Assembly (NCBI GenBank): GCA_029962745.1
Contig: CM057156.1
Location: 373,529-437,528, forward strand
Direction of reading: 5' to 3'
DNA: 64,000 nt
Origin: Echinometra lucunter
Taxonomy: Eukaryota; Echinodermata; Echinoidea; Camarodonta; Echinometridae
In this document: one piece after another, positions 33,780 to 46,194 of the stretch
Position numbering within the stretch: position 1 is the first letter of the stretch
Layout of the letters: each line of letters starts with the position of its first letter
The notes under the pieces: generated by a model
Database searches by the model: none
Told to the model about the DNA's origin: nothing
What the model saw: the letters and a program-made list of their open reading frames with translations, nothing else
Made by a program: the position numbers and the translations under genes

Positions 33780-34095
33780 AGTCAAAGGTGTAACCATGAT
33801 CGTTCAGCAACCCAGAATTTGACCCCTATTTCGCAGTGTTTCAAGTACATTTTCAGCCATTTTTACCCCTATTTGACACAAAACGGGTACAAATTGGCCT
33901 TTAAAAAAACACCCCTATTTTTTGCATTCCAAGTACAATTTTTGAAAACAAGGACCAGAAAAAGAACACCCTTCTTTCAATTTCGAGTAGAGGTCTACAA
34001 GCTCAAAAACACCCTTTTTTCAGTTTCGAGTACAAGGTCATGAAAAACAACCCTTTTTTCGAAATCGCGAACATGCTTCCAAAAAGACCCCCCTT
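33780..34095. repeat. Diverged ~55-60 bp minisatellite
   Basis: Repeated units with ACCCCTATTTTTTGCA / ACACCCTTTTTTCAGTTTCG and TTCGAGTACAAGGTC-type segments recur about five times. They drift progressively and end near CCCCCCTTTTAAGCGAAATT. Non-coding. Confidence 0.55.
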
Positions 34096-34439
34096 TTAAG
34101 CGAAATTTCGAACGATCATGCGCACACGAAGTGACAACACCGGGGAGAAATGTGCTTGTTCAGGGGGGAGGGAGATTTAGGACTGTGTTGATAGTAATCT
34201 TTTGAGGTGGGCTCCTTATTTGAGGTGGGTCCCCAAGAGTGTCCCCCCCCCCAAGCTGGGAGGGCACTCTGCCCCCCCCCCTGCCCCCCCCCCCCCCCGG
34301 TTGTTACGCCACTGTTGTCCATGTCATTAATGGTCATGAGCAGGAACATGACCAGTTCCGGCCACAAGTAGCTTTCCTCATCTTTTTGGCCCTTTTTCAG
34401 TGTAGGGAATTACCGTCTGGTACGGGGAAATCTTATACA

Positions 34440-34442
34440 ATG

Positions 34443-34477
<35 letters not shown>

Positions 34478-34545
34478 CTTTTAAGGGTACCCCCAGGAGA
34501 TATGGTCAATTCTTCTTCTTCTTCTTCTTCTTCTTCTTCTTCAGT
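34440..34545. repeat. (AC)n and (TTC)n microsatellites
   Basis: Perfect (AC)n at about 34442-34471, then (TTC)n at about 34511-34542. Simple repeats between the two genes. Confidence 0.9.
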
Positions 34546-34949
34546 ATACTCTTAAAACAAATCAGTTGAAAATGACTAGATGAAAGGGTCAGCTGGGTGC
34601 ATGCCTCAAAATACTAGTCATATACTAAGTATATTTTAGTCATTTGTGACTATTTTTTAGTATTTTGACAAGAACTCAGTCATCTCTGATTAGAATTTAG
34701 TAACGTCATATTTGGAATATTCCGTTTTCAAAACACCTCAAAACCTAGTGATAGACCTCACACGTAGATTGCGGAATATTTGATTCCGTTTTCAAATATG
34801 ACGCTTTGCCGAGTGTTCATACCAAAGCGTTTTTTTTTTCAAAAAACGCTTATATTCCGTTATATTTGTTTGGTGTGAAAGTGATATTATTCCCCATACC
34901 AGTCATTGTGATTTGTGTAGGTGCGTCAATCCGTTTTATATGTATACAT

Positions 34950-35215
34950 TCTCCCCCCCCCCCTTTTTTTTTTGGGGGGGGGGGACATTCTCAAAAAAGG
35001 TCCTGAACTTAATTTAGGGATAGAAAAAAATGGGGGGCATACAGCAAAAGTTTCCTGACAAGAAAAAAGAAGGCCCTCAGATAGAAATTTCGGTGGGGGA
35101 CATAATTTTTTTTTTTTGGGGGGGGGGGGGGGACACTCACCAAAAATTTGCTGACAATCAAAAAGAAAAAGGTCCTCAGCTTAAATCGTGGGGGGGGGGG
35201 GGAGGTATACACCAA
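34950..35215. repeat. Tandem G-run repeat, ~3 units
   Basis: Three units of roughly 85 bp, each a run of 10-16 G followed by GACA(T/C)TC or a related sequence, a CAAAA(A/T)TTTG-like stretch and AAGGTCCTCAG or AGGCCCTCAG. Open frames here are artefacts of the homopolymers. Possible quadruplex-forming runs. Confidence 0.55.
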
Positions 35216-35977
35216 AATTTGAACAAAAAAAACGTTCTTGATGACTTCGCAATTGTATACGGTATGATTATAAACAGGATGATTCCTTCAAACAGGGAGA
35301 TGGAGAGATCAGTGTTTACATCTCAGTCTCCTTGATCAGAAAATATGGTAGAATATAAATTTTAATAAATAATCTAAATCAAGGCTTTTAGTATTATAAT
35401 TCTATTCATTCCGCTATCATACCGAATATGTTGACAATTTTGGATCAAAGGGAATGCTAGAAAGACCATTGAATAAAAAAAAGAAACATAACCTTTATAT
35501 ATTGAATGATCTGAAATGTCTTTTCTTGGTAGAGTCATTAGAGTGTAATGTGTATTATTATTTTTAAATAATCATTCCATTTCATGAAAGAAGACTAATC
35601 TCAGTTTTTTCGCTCATTTGGAGTCGACAGCGCTGAATTAACGAAGTGGTGAGTGAAATCCCTTTTGTTTAACGTTATTTATTAGTTTTATGATATACGT
35701 GAGTGTATGACAATATCGTATATTACTTTAATATGCATTTTTTTATAAATGAATTTCAGTCATATTCGTTTCAAATTGATCAATGAACCAGAATGAGCCT
35801 GCAAGTGCAACCCACGGAGGTGAAGACATCTCCGCGACGGCGCACTCGCCGTGCCGTGTGCCGCCCAGGTTCCGCCCCAGCCCTGGCCCGTGTGTGAGAT
35901 GACCCATGGCCATGTCAAGCGCAAGCCGGTGTGCAAGTAGACCGAAAATTCTGTCTCAAAATTTCGTCGTTAGCCTG
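35216..35977. other. Unassigned sequence with a GC-rich patch
   Basis: Mostly AT-rich, but 35810-35940 is abruptly GC-rich (for example GCACTCGCCGTGCCGTGTGC) and adjoins the foldback unit at 35978. A short frame there ends MTHGHVKRKPVCK but has no supported splice site. Origin unknown. Confidence 0.3.
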
Positions 35978-36400
35978 TTATACTGGTAGGGTAGGTTAGC
36001 CTTTGGCAAACCCGGAGAATAGGGGACCGGAACGCGCGTGCATGCCATTTGTACTGTGCAGAGATGGGCAGCATCAGCCGAAAGTCAGGGTATGTGACAA
36101 GTCCATGATCAAGTTCAAAATGACTTTAAAATATATTTTAATCAAGTAATTATGTTCTAATATATTTCATTGTCCTCTCGGCTTTCAAATGTGTGATTAT
36201 GTGGTGAAAATCATTTTGATTTTTGCCAGAAATGTTCTCAAACTCACAAATGTTTCATCCATGAATCTTGTGCAGATCGTCCCCCTCGCCGCCGACTCTG
36301 CCGCTGCCACCGGCTGCATTTGTTTGCACACAAATGAATACGTGCACGCGTTCCGGTCCCCTATTCTCCGGGTTTGCCTAGCCTTTTATACTGGTAGGGT
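35978..36400. mobile_element. Foldback element with 15-bp flanking direct repeat
   Basis: Direct repeats TTATACTGGTAGGGT at 35978-35992 and 36386-36400. Inside them, GGCAAACCCGGAGAATAGGG and GACCGGAACGCG (about 36005-36036) are repeated in perfect inverse at about 36347-36378. The interior is about 310 bp. The direct repeat is long for a DNA transposon, so it may be part of the element and not a target duplication. Confidence 0.6.
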
Positions 36401-36717
36401 CAGCACAAACAACAACAACAACTTCCTCATTTTAGTCTAGAGACAGAAGTGCCCCGTAGCAATGTGCGTGCAATCTCATTGTACTTGGCAGCACAATGAG
36501 AAAACTAGATATCTACCTCAAATCACTGATTTTTCCCCTTTATTCATTAATATAGAAATATCATACACCAGGCCTCTACAAATTCTTTTTGTGTGTGTGG
36601 ACCGACTGGTTGAGTCAGCAATGGTCGAGTTAGAAGGGGAAAAAAAAATAGGTTGCCCTCAAGGGAGAACAACTTGTCCGAATTTTCTTTTTATTCCCTT
36701 TGTTTTTATCTCATTTT

Positions 36718-38266
36718 TGTCTCGCCCACCGGAGGTGAAGGCGAGACTAAGGGATCCAAATGTCGTCCGTCCGTCGTCCGTCCGTCGTCCGTCCGTCGTC
36801 CGTCCGTCGTCCGTCCGTCGTCCGTCCGTCGTCCGTCCGTCCGTCCGTCCGTCACAAACGTTATGAAAGATAACTTGGCAACCGTGACTCACTTTTCAAC
36901 CAAACTTGGGTTGTAGATGCACTAAGGGGACCTGCATGTTATGGTCCAGTCAGAGGTCACATGGTAAGGTCAAAGGTCATTTCAGGTCAAACGTTAAAGT
37001 TTACGTGCAAGACTCTCTTATGACACAAAACTCTGCAACCGTGACTCACTTTTCAACCAAACTTGGGTTGTAGATGCCCTAAGCGGACCTGCATGTTATG
37101 CTCTAGTCAGAGGTCACATGGTAAGGTCAAAGGTCATTTTAGGTCAAACGTTAAAATTTACGTGCAAGACTCTCTTATGACACAAAACTCTGCAACTGTG
37201 TGACACTGTTCAATCAAACTTGGGTTGTAGATGCACTAAGGGGACCTGCATCTTATTGTCCAGTCAGAGGTCACATGGTAAGGTCAAAGGTCATTTCAGG
37301 TCAAATGTTAAAGTTGACGTGCAAGACTCTCTTATCACACATAACTTTGCAACCGTGACTCACTTTTCAACCAAACTTGGGTTGTAGATGCACTGAGGGG
37401 ACCTGCATGTTATGGTCCAGTCAGAGGTCACATGGTAAGGTCAAAGGTCATTTCAGGTCAAACGTTGAAGTTTACGTGCAAGACTCTCTTATGACTCAAA
37501 ACTCTGCAAACCGTGTGACACTTATCTATCAAACTTGGGTTGTCGATGCACTAAGGGGACCTGCATGTTATGGTCCAGTCATAGGTCACATGGTAAGGTC
37601 AAAGGTCATTTCAGGTCAAACATTAAAGTTTACGTGCAAGACTCTCTTATGACACAAAACTCTGCAACCGTGTGACACTTATCTATCAAACTTGGGTTGT
37701 AGATGCACTAAGGGGACCTGCATGTTATGGTCCAGTCAGAGGTCACATGGTCAGGTCAAAGGTCATTACAGGTCAAACGTTGAACGGTTAAAGTTTACGT
37801 GCAAGACTCTCTTATGACACAAAACTTTGCAACCGTGTCACACTTTTCAGTCAAACTTGGGTTGCAGATCACTAAGGGGAAGTGCATGTTATCATTCTGT
37901 TGGACTTCACATGATAAGGTGAAAGGTCATTGGAGGTCATATGTTACAGATGTTTTCAAATTCTTGAATTTGCTTTTCCTCTGTCATTTCTTGTCCAGTG
38001 TTGAATCTGATTGCTCAACTGATAATCATAGGTGACGCTTCTGAACTTGTACACAGATATTTACATCCATCATTATGTTTCACATGACATTATATGTATG
38101 TCGCTTCTCACTGTGAAAATGCAGTACCATTTCATAAAAAACCCTTCTCATATTTTATCAAATGTTATTCCATCCCAGTTATTTCACAATGAGCTTTCGA
38201 TACAGTTCTGTTGTGTGCCATCACAGATCGCGATATTTCTAGTTATTTTCACAAGTGGGCGAGACA
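36718..38266. mobile_element. Modular tandem-array element, CTCGCC family, copy C
   Basis: Terminal inverted repeats TGTCTCGCCCAC (36718-36729) and GTGGGCGAGACA (38255-38266). Just inside the left end is a (CGTCCGTC)n microsatellite (about 36766-36852). Then come about six modules of 157 bp (36860-37900), each with CAAACTTGGGTTGTAGATGC, GGGGACCTGCATGTTATGG and AAGGTCAAAGGTCATTTCAG. The right arm of about 350 bp is unique. The last module is decayed and carries a 12-bp insertion. No protein-coding gene inside. Confidence 0.8.
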
Positions 38267-41034
38267 CAACATCGCAAACGCCTTGTTTCCAGTAAATATC
38301 ATTTAAACTTCAAACGTGAATATCTCAAAATCGCTATAATAGAGATATGTAGTTTTGCTACATCACGACCAAACTGTAGCGAAAACTGAGGATACAAACA
38401 CATGGGACATAAACAAAGTATACTTTTCAGCCAAGTCATATTGTATAATGAAAGATTCAAATATTTATTATTTGTTTAATCTCTTGTTACAGGATTTCAA
38501 AATCATTTACATTCAATTTGTTTTGAGTTCACAAAAATGAATTACAATATTGCTTTATATCTGGTGAAATACAGTTGATAATATACAGTGTAGTTTAACA
38601 AGATAACTAATGAGTGTTAAATTAAACTTCCCTAAATATTCACTCGCGAGCGTTCTCAAAGTCGTCTCTACAGTCCTCGCCTGGGTCAGTGACTTGTGTC
38701 ATCGAAGTTCTTTCTTCGTCGAGTGAACGTTGCTTCGGGACGAACGTCAATCACTTCTTCTAGATTGCAGACGACTATCTGGGTGCTCACTGGAGCTGCT
38801 ATCTCCTACTGGGTACAGGGGCGTACACCAGCCTACAGGGGTATACAACGGGTACACACTGGAAGGGGCATTAGAGCTGTATAGAAACAAGAACCATCCT
38901 ATACATAAAATACAAAATAAAATAACTGGCACATAAAATATGCATTTCTGTTCTTATTCATCAAACAAATAAATTATTTAGCTCGGCATAACGACTCCCA
39001 CACACTTCTTGTCAATATCATTTAAACTGACATTATAGGTTTATCAATATCAAATTACATTCTTTTCTTCTTCTTTTTGACATTCAAAACTGAACAAATT
39101 ACATATGCATTTTAACTTAGTCATCTTTATAAAGTACAGTAATGAATTAAATATAACTCATTAAACACTTACGCTATCTCGAACACTAAAACGACTGACT
39201 GACGGCAAGCAGCCACGGAGAGAGAGGCATGAAGACTTGAAAAAATGGCTGGTTTTTGCAATCCTGAAGAAAAATTGCACCTTAAAAACAGCAAACTTGG
39301 TTCCACATCAATTTCCTCATCATTCCCTCACTCATCACATTATAGTTGCAGATAAAGCCTGCCATTATGGGTTGACTGCGTAATCCAAAACACGTCAGCC
39401 GTGTAGCGAAATCAGTGGTGCAGTGCCGGTATACCTTAGGCAGGGCACGGTTCTCGGCTGTTTGCAAATTAGCCTTGCACCCTGCCAAAACCAGTGAACC
39501 AATGCAATGCCTTAAATCAAAATCATACGATTGAAAACAAAAACATCACGCATCGGTCAGAGTTTGGTGGCAAATTGTGCAGACTCATAGAATTAAAAAG
39601 GGATAAATATTCATTACTTCACTTTAAAATGAAATTAAACACTACAAACTTTTGGTAGTTAAAATATTGGTACTATTTTGTGACACTAACGACAGAATTT
39701 TCGGTCTAGTGTGCAAGGTGCAAGTCTTCAAGGCTGTCGGTGGTACAGAATCGGTGTCTGATTTGGGGAATTTTCAAAGTGTTATGTGCAGCTATCATAA
39801 GCCCTCAGTCAAAAACCATTCATTAGATTTTGGCGCTAGTGCATGCACTTGTGCGCCGGGAGAGTAAACCCTAGTTTAACATTATACATTGGGTTTTGAT
39901 ATCAAATCACAAAAATATCAAACTTAGTGTCGGATACCTGTTTCTAAGTCTGTTCTGTACTGTCTTCATGTATTCTCCTAAAAATCCTCTGTTTTATGTC
40001 CATTTCAAATTCACCATCAATCTCAATTTTCGCACAGCTCCGTTCAAATAGTTTGATCCTAGATTGAAGTTAGCATTCGATATTTGTGTAGAAGTGTGTC
40101 AAGCTATGCTATGGCGCAATAACTAAACATACTTCTCTGCAAGCACAATCCCAAACCAGCTACAATGTACATGTACCTGGGGACCGATGAGTGCATAGGG
40201 TGAATTGGATCTGTATCGCTTTCTAATACTTTCAATAAGTGAAAATGATGAGATATTTTCTATATGTTTGACTGTTTTCATACCATTTATTGTACATTTC
40301 TGAGTCATTTGTTGAAAAAGAAGATTTCAGCATTTTCTTTTTTCCGTTTCAAATTATTGTCTCAGTGTTTTCTCTCCGTTTTCTGCGATCGTGGAAAATC
40401 ATCTCCCCAAGTAAATGGTTTGTTGAAATAAGAAATTATGATCACAGAACTGACTAAGGGTATCATCATTGTAGGCGAAGGTCTGTTATAAGTAGGACGC
40501 TGGGGTATGTTACAGTATAATTATGGAAATCAGACGCATATTAAACAAATTTTGAACAATTCCCAGTGGTCGTGTGGTGCATAATACAATTAATGTATAA
40601 CATTTGTACTTTCCAAAATTGTGGTTGTGGTTGGTTTCAAACTCCCAGTCCTCTGGTATTGTCAGTCCAGCACTCTATGGATGTATTTGCGTAAGCCAGT
40701 TGAGTTGCACTGGCGATGTAAGCTATAGATACTAGTACCCTAACCCTAACCTACCCTAAACACAACCCTAACTAGTAATATTCGTAGAAAGTGTTTACGG
40801 TTTACGGTTCACCATGTGGTAAGTCCTAAGGGACTATAGATAAAGTGGATAGAGATGGAGGTGAAATAGAGAGGCGAGAAAGTAGGAAAATTGGAGGGTA
40901 GAGTATCTTTCGAGAACTGGGTGAAGTCCTAAAAGGACTGTAAACCAGAAGAGGTGAGATGAAACCCTTTCTACGAATATCCGTACCACCATGCAAACCT
41001 TCAAACATCACCTAACTAGTAACTACTATATTAT
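38267..41034. other. Unassigned intergenic sequence
   Basis: Contains a moderately CpG-rich patch at 38640-38780, a short CCCTAA run near 40737-40770, and a pair of inverted ATATTCGTAGAAAG segments near 40788 and 40969. The CpG patch could be an upstream promoter for the Bcl-2 family gene, but no first exon was identified. Confidence 0.3.
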
Positions 41035-41340
41035 TCAATTCAATTCAATTCATTTTCCACAAAAATCAATATACTAAATACGCAAAATATATGTTACGAA
41101 ACAATACAAATCAGTTACAATAAAATATGTAATAAAAATCTACAACATAGGATATACGAGAAATAATGTGGTAATTTGATGTCATTGCATTCATATTGTG
41201 GAGGGGGCCTAAAGTGAACTAAGGTTTGTAGTGGTTAGGCTCCAATAAATAATTAGGAAAAGAGAAAGAAAAGTAAGAACAGGAACTGGAAGAAAGAATA
41301 GGAGAGAGAGAGATATCATGCTGTTAAAATCATACCCTTT
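41035..41340 (-). repeat. Possible 3' end of an unidentified retroelement
   Basis: Starts with an AATTC tandem run (41034-41053), which on the minus strand reads as a GAATT tail after AT-rich sequence. A similar AATTC junction occurs near 48821-48836. The short tandem tail suggests a non-LTR 3' end, but no coding remnant is visible. Confidence 0.25.
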
Positions 41341-41999
41341 TTTTTTTTTTTTTTTTTTCAATTTTAGTGTGGGGTACATGAATATGGAACTCTACCTGAT
41401 CTAAGTAACAGTTACACTTAGGAGTTATATGTAGGTCAGTGACCAAAACTGACACAGTGGCTTCTCATGTGTAAAACCAAGTTCTGTTTACATGACAACT
41501 GACAAGTGTAGCACAGTGCTTTGATCGTTTTGTGATGAATGGTAAGGGTGCAGGGTTCCTAGACCTAGCGTAGGGCAGTGCAGATAGCCTAGAGGTCTAT
41601 CCATTATATTGCTTTCCTTTTGGATAATTACTCTTAAAATTAAATTCACAAACCATTTAAAAAAATTCTTTGTACATAACTTTTCTTCTTGCAACCATTC
41701 ATAGTCAGCTTTTCAGCTTTTCCTTTGGTACGGTATGTCAGTCAAAACAATCTTTTATAGAATTGGAGAAATGATGGATTAAACATTGCACTCCTCACTC
41801 CTCGGAGAATTGGAGTGTGCAAAGTTTGGTGACCCTATCAAGCACATGCACAGTCTGGGGGCTTGATTGTGTGGCATGAACCCCCTTTTTTTTTCAAGGT
41901 ATGGTCTAGACATTATATTTGTACAGTAGACAGTATGAGAGAGAGAGAGAGAGAGAGAAGTTTTTTTTTTAAGATGAAAGTAAAGTAACATCTAGGAGG

Positions 42000-42187
42000 C
42001 AGGGAAAAAATTAATTATTATTTTTCCGGGGCTACTTTTTGAGCTCACTCACCCGAATTTTCTACAATGTATTACAGTTTACATTGGAGCCTATGAGAAT
42101 TTCAGGGGCTCCTTTTTAGTTTTCTAGGGCTCTTTTTGGCACTTTGGGGTCGAATTCGCCCCAAGCCCCCGTATATTTTTTTCCCTG
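42000..42187. mobile_element. hAT-like MITE, 188 bp
   Basis: Flanked by the 8-bp target duplication CTAGGAGG (41992-41999 and 42188-42195). Ends CAGGGAAAAAA and TTTTTTTCCCTG. A CAGGG terminus with an 8-bp duplication is the hallmark of hAT elements. The interior is non-coding, with GGGGCTCCTTTTTAG-like repeats. Confidence 0.85.
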
Positions 42188-42195
42188 CTAGGAGG

Positions 42196-42991
42196 CAAAT
42201 TGTTGAAAAAGAGGGGTGAGGATGAGACTTGATGATTTTATTATTTCTTGTGACATGTTTTAGTAATAAATGTCCCTATCTTTAATACGTACAGTGTAAC
42301 TGTATGACTAGGATATATGACAGCTGAAAGTCCTTTGATTGCTGATTGGGTCATTAGCTGGTGACATTATCCATGCAGTGTGCTTAGAAATGATGAAATG
42401 CCACGGATATCAACCTTCTTATTGTTTATGACATCATCAGAAGAGTATGCCATGTGATGAAGGGATATTTGTGAATGACATCATCAGTGCACTGTGCGAG
42501 ATGGTGAGGGTTACATGCATGTCAACCTTTTTGTCGTCGTCCAAGGAAGTCACAGTAGGACTCCGCCTATATTGTTGATCTATTTAATGAACATTGCATG
42601 ACATCATTCAGTGATCAATGCATCATGCCAAAGTGAAGTATGACAAGCATGTAAATGAAGGGGAATCCCCCAGTTCATCCTTTGTTCTGCTTAGACATGT
42701 TGAGACAACTCATGTTCTGGGACTATGAAGGTCGTTTGTAGTCTAGTTATAATACCCCCTTCACAAATTCAGTAATGCGGATAATAGGTGCATTATTTGG
42801 TCATAAAATTCAAGCTTTTAAAATATTTTTTAAGTTCTGCGACGCTTTTTACTTTGAGGCCACCATCGATATCAAGCAACTCGCTCATAATGACGTTCTC
42901 CTGCGTTCACAAATTCTGTTAATTTAAAAATGTTAATACCCACATATTTTCTGTGTTTATTTGAAGTGGAGCCTACATGTTGATGATTTAG
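42196..42991. other. Unassigned intergenic sequence
   Basis: Contains several ATGACATCATCA-like motifs near 42412-42485 but no bounded element or gene. Confidence 0.3.
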
Positions 42992-43407
42992 TTAACCCAT
43001 TCGTGACAGGAATTATTTAAAGCCTAATTTGATCAGCTTTTATTCTTCAAATATGCAATACCAACATTTTTATTTTATTGCTACATTTTTCTTATAAAAC
43101 GTCATGTATCTGAAATGAATATAAATTGACGGAAGTTATGATGAGAAATCAAAGAGTTGCCAATTTGCAAGGGAAAACGGTGATTTTAAACTTTCTATCA
43201 CATTGCCAATTTAAGGATTTTAATGCTTATTTTCCTTTTGAAAAATTTTCAGCATCAAACAACGAATATTGACGCAACTAAAATGGGCACAGTTTGTGTA
43301 GAATTTTTGCTCTTTCTGCTCATGTATTTGGTATGATTTTTAGGGCTTTGCATCAAAAGATATTAGGCCAAACCACAAAATGTGGACCTCTGTCATGAAT
43401 GGGTTAA
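42992..43407. mobile_element. TTAA-flanked piggyBac-like MITE, copy 4
   Basis: TTAA at 42992-42995 and 43404-43407. Left end CCCATTCGTGACAG; right end CTGTCATGAATGGG with one substitution. Same orientation as copies 2 and 5. It directly abuts the retrotransposon fragment that follows. Confidence 0.88.
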
Positions 43408-44213
43408 AAGATGCAATAGAAAACTTGACATGTTGAGGAAACTCAAGAAATTCAATTTACCATTTAAAGACAAGACCAATCTTTGAATACTGCGCTCCAG
43501 TTTTTCACAGTAGTCTTACAATTGAACAAACAAATAGTCTAGAAAAAATACAACGCAGAGTTTGCAAGATTATTTTAGGAAAAAATTTCATATCCTACTC
43601 CAATGCGTGCCAAGTTTTTAATCTACCTACTCTTGAGGACAGAAGACTAGCACTTTGCGGGAAATTCGCTAAGTCTTTACTTAAACATCCTATTTGTCAA
43701 ACCTGGTTACCTCAGAAGAAACACATTGAAATATCTCTACGACACAATAATACATACATGTACCATCAGTTTAAATTCAAAACACAAAGATTTAAAAATA
43801 GTCCACTCCCATTTTTAGTTAATATACTGAACAATATTTGAAGATTTCCATGATTTTTCCCCCTTTTCTTTTCACAAATGCCAGTTTCCCGCTCAGTCCT
43901 GCTCTTCTTCCTCTGTATATTCAAATATTTCTTCTGCATTGTCATGAGCACTCATACCGTCTAATATCCTTTGTACAAACTAAGGAGAGTGAATGTCTGA
44001 ACTAGTGTTTTTACATGTTTATACTGGTATTTATTAAATTTTCATGTGCCTTGCCATTGACCTTTTTAAACATGTATTTTTTTTTTTTAATGTTGTAAAT
44101 ATGTCAAACATGTAAACATGATTTATCCAGCTTTAGCTGCTTTTCATGTGAAATGTCTAATGTATCAAGCATGTTTATTCCAAATAAAACCATTTTTGAT
44201 TGATTGATAGATT
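43408..44213 (+). mobile_element. 5'-truncated non-LTR retrotransposon fragment
   Basis: Retains only the C-terminal part of a reverse transcriptase frame, a 3' UTR and a short (TGAT)n-type tail (44200-44213). The left edge coincides with the TTAA MITE copy 4, so either the truncation point or a later MITE insertion defines it. Confidence 0.7.
43473..43841 (+). pseudogene. Reverse transcriptase C-terminal remnant
   Basis: A 122-codon open remnant beginning RPIFEYCAPVFHSSL, followed by EKIQRRVCKIILGK and FNLPTLEDRRLALCGKFAK, ending at TGA. The pattern 'EYCAPVFHSSLT...LEKIQRRVCKIILG' is typical of the thumb region of CR1/Jockey/RTE-type retrotransposons. Just upstream, RKLDMLRKLKKFNLPFKD is in another frame, so a deletion or frameshift near 43470 separates the two. 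The endonuclease and the catalytic RT core are missing. Confidence 0.75.
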
Positions 44214-45990
44214 ATCCTCTCTTTGATCATCCAAGGAAGTTGGAGTTGGGGTACACCTACACATACAACACATTGTTTACATGTGCAAGTAGATTATAAA
44301 TAGTAATTACACTGTATATAACATCAAGACACCGTATGGCATGAAACAAACAAAGGGTATCCCCCATACCATCCTTTGTTTATAGACATGCTTTCACATT
44401 AAAGGACTACTAGCGTCATTGTGGTTGATTGCAGATTGCAGAATGTGGTCTTTTTTCACATAGGTGCAGTAGGCTTGAAAATTTTTAGGAAAGCATTATG
44501 TCGTCATCTATTGTCGTCATTCAATAATGAAGGGAGATTCCCAAATGTAATTTTAACTGTATCATGTCGTAGAAGTGCTGTGAAGAAATTTGAGTAATCT
44601 ATATATATAAGGCCAGCTTGACAACACAGATTCAGTTTCACCAAAGTCATGGTGGACGTTTTTTATAAAGTTTTGTAGAGAGTAGAGTGTATGTACAGGA
44701 CTACAGGTGCATTCAATGCAACTTTCTACATTTATTGAGACTTGATAAAGAGAGGTAATACTGAGTGCAAGAAATGGAAGGCCTACCAGTACTTGAAAAT
44801 ATTTTCTACATGTTCACGTAGTACATGTATATTTTTTAATTGCTTTTGTCTGACATTAGATTACGTGTACCTGGAGAGTTATCGATCATCATTTTCTATG
44901 TCAGATGCTCGTGAAATGTGAACTTTTATTTCTGTAGAGCTCTGTGTATTTTTCCTTTTCAAATTGACTTTCTCCTTGTCTGTCATTTTGTAAGGTACAG
45001 TATTCTTTAATATGTTGTTATTTTTTGTATTAGGCAAACCAGTCAGTTATGACTAATATTGCCAAACACTGCAAGATTTATTTTTAGATACAATTCTTGA
45101 AATCTTTACAAAAGTATGTGTTTATGTAGAATTTCTATTTTTATACCAAAGAAACGAGATAATGAATATCAAGTCAGATACAGATTGCTAATTCCTTCAC
45201 TTTGCTAGCACTGTCCTGATAAGCCTGAATATGAGTACCAATATACATGTATGTATTCTGAATGATAATCTATTTCAGTATCGCAAGTTTTTGTGGATTG
45301 CATTTGGACCATGTTGCATGCACCTTCATTAATTTGTTAGGCAACTTTGGGGCTTTTTTTGGGGGGGGGGGAATTGGAAGAGTTGACAAAAATGTGGAAA
45401 GAAAATTATCATAGAAGGAAAGGATGAGTAAGGCAGGTAGTCATGATATGTTTGTTCATTGAACCATGATCTTATTTTTAGATTGTTTATGGGTTGTTTT
45501 GACTGGAATAGGATCATGTATTGGTCTTCATCTCAGACCATTTATACATAATCTTTCCAGAATTATTACAATACCTGGTAATGTTTGCATAGAGTGACAG
45601 AAAAGAGCTACATGTATATTTGCCTGAGTACAGTTTAACAGAAATTAATTTTAGATGCTGGAATCTCTGGCAGAGTAAGTGTACTGACAAGTGTAAGAGT
45701 TTTACTGAACATTGAGAACAAGATTTCACCTCATCATGGTCTGAGAGTTAGACTACAGAAAGTTAGGCGGGCTTGTTTAGTCCGGTCCACAGATGAACTT
45801 CGTCCCCAGTCAGAACAAGTTCAGCTGTTGAGAGATAAACATCATCCTTGTTTCCGTAATTGTGATACACGTGTATTGTGAATACATACATTTACAGATT
45901 TGTGATCAAATGAAGTACTACTTACATGTACATGTACCAAGTTTCTGCTGAGTTTCGCTACTCATAGGATTGTCTGCTTTTCTTTTTTAT
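44214..45990. other. Unassigned intergenic sequence
   Basis: AT-rich. Contains a short poly-G at about 45361-45370. No gene, RNA or bounded element seen. Confidence 0.3.
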
Positions 45991-45999
45991 TTTCTTCAG

Positions 46000-46060
46000 A
46001 CTTTGAATTCCAATACCGGTATTGTCTTTTGTTCATTTGTTGTTCGTGAGTTTAAACAAG
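46000..46060 (+). other. Candidate non-coding exon between strong splice sites
   Basis: A polypyrimidine acceptor (TTTTTTATTTTCTTCAG) is followed 61 nt later by a near-consensus donor (CAAG|GTGAGTAT). It lies upstream of, and on the same strand as, the Bcl-2 family gene, so it could be a 5' leader exon. No transcript evidence is available. Confidence 0.3.
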
Positions 46061-46194
46061 GTGAGTATAGTATTTGTAACAGTTACATGTCTGCACATAC
46101 ATGTACTGTATATAGCGCAGGTTGTTTTGATTTAATATTACCCTGCAGATACATTGTACATGTACGTGTACTCTTTCCTTGGAAAATGCAAATA

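Noticed and set aside
36462..36892. Overlapping frames on both strands rich in Arg-Pro-Ser or Asp-Gly-Arg-Thr
   Set aside because: Translation of the (CGTCCGTC)n microsatellite; open in several frames for that reason.
38696..38936. Small open frames in a CpG-rich patch
   Set aside because: Open on both strands at the same place, no domain, no matching splice sites. Kept only as a possible promoter-like patch.
40737..40770. Interstitial telomere repeat (CCCTAA)n
   Set aside because: Only a few degenerate units. Similar CCTAAC-rich stretches at 6053, 30268 and elsewhere look like ordinary simple sequence.
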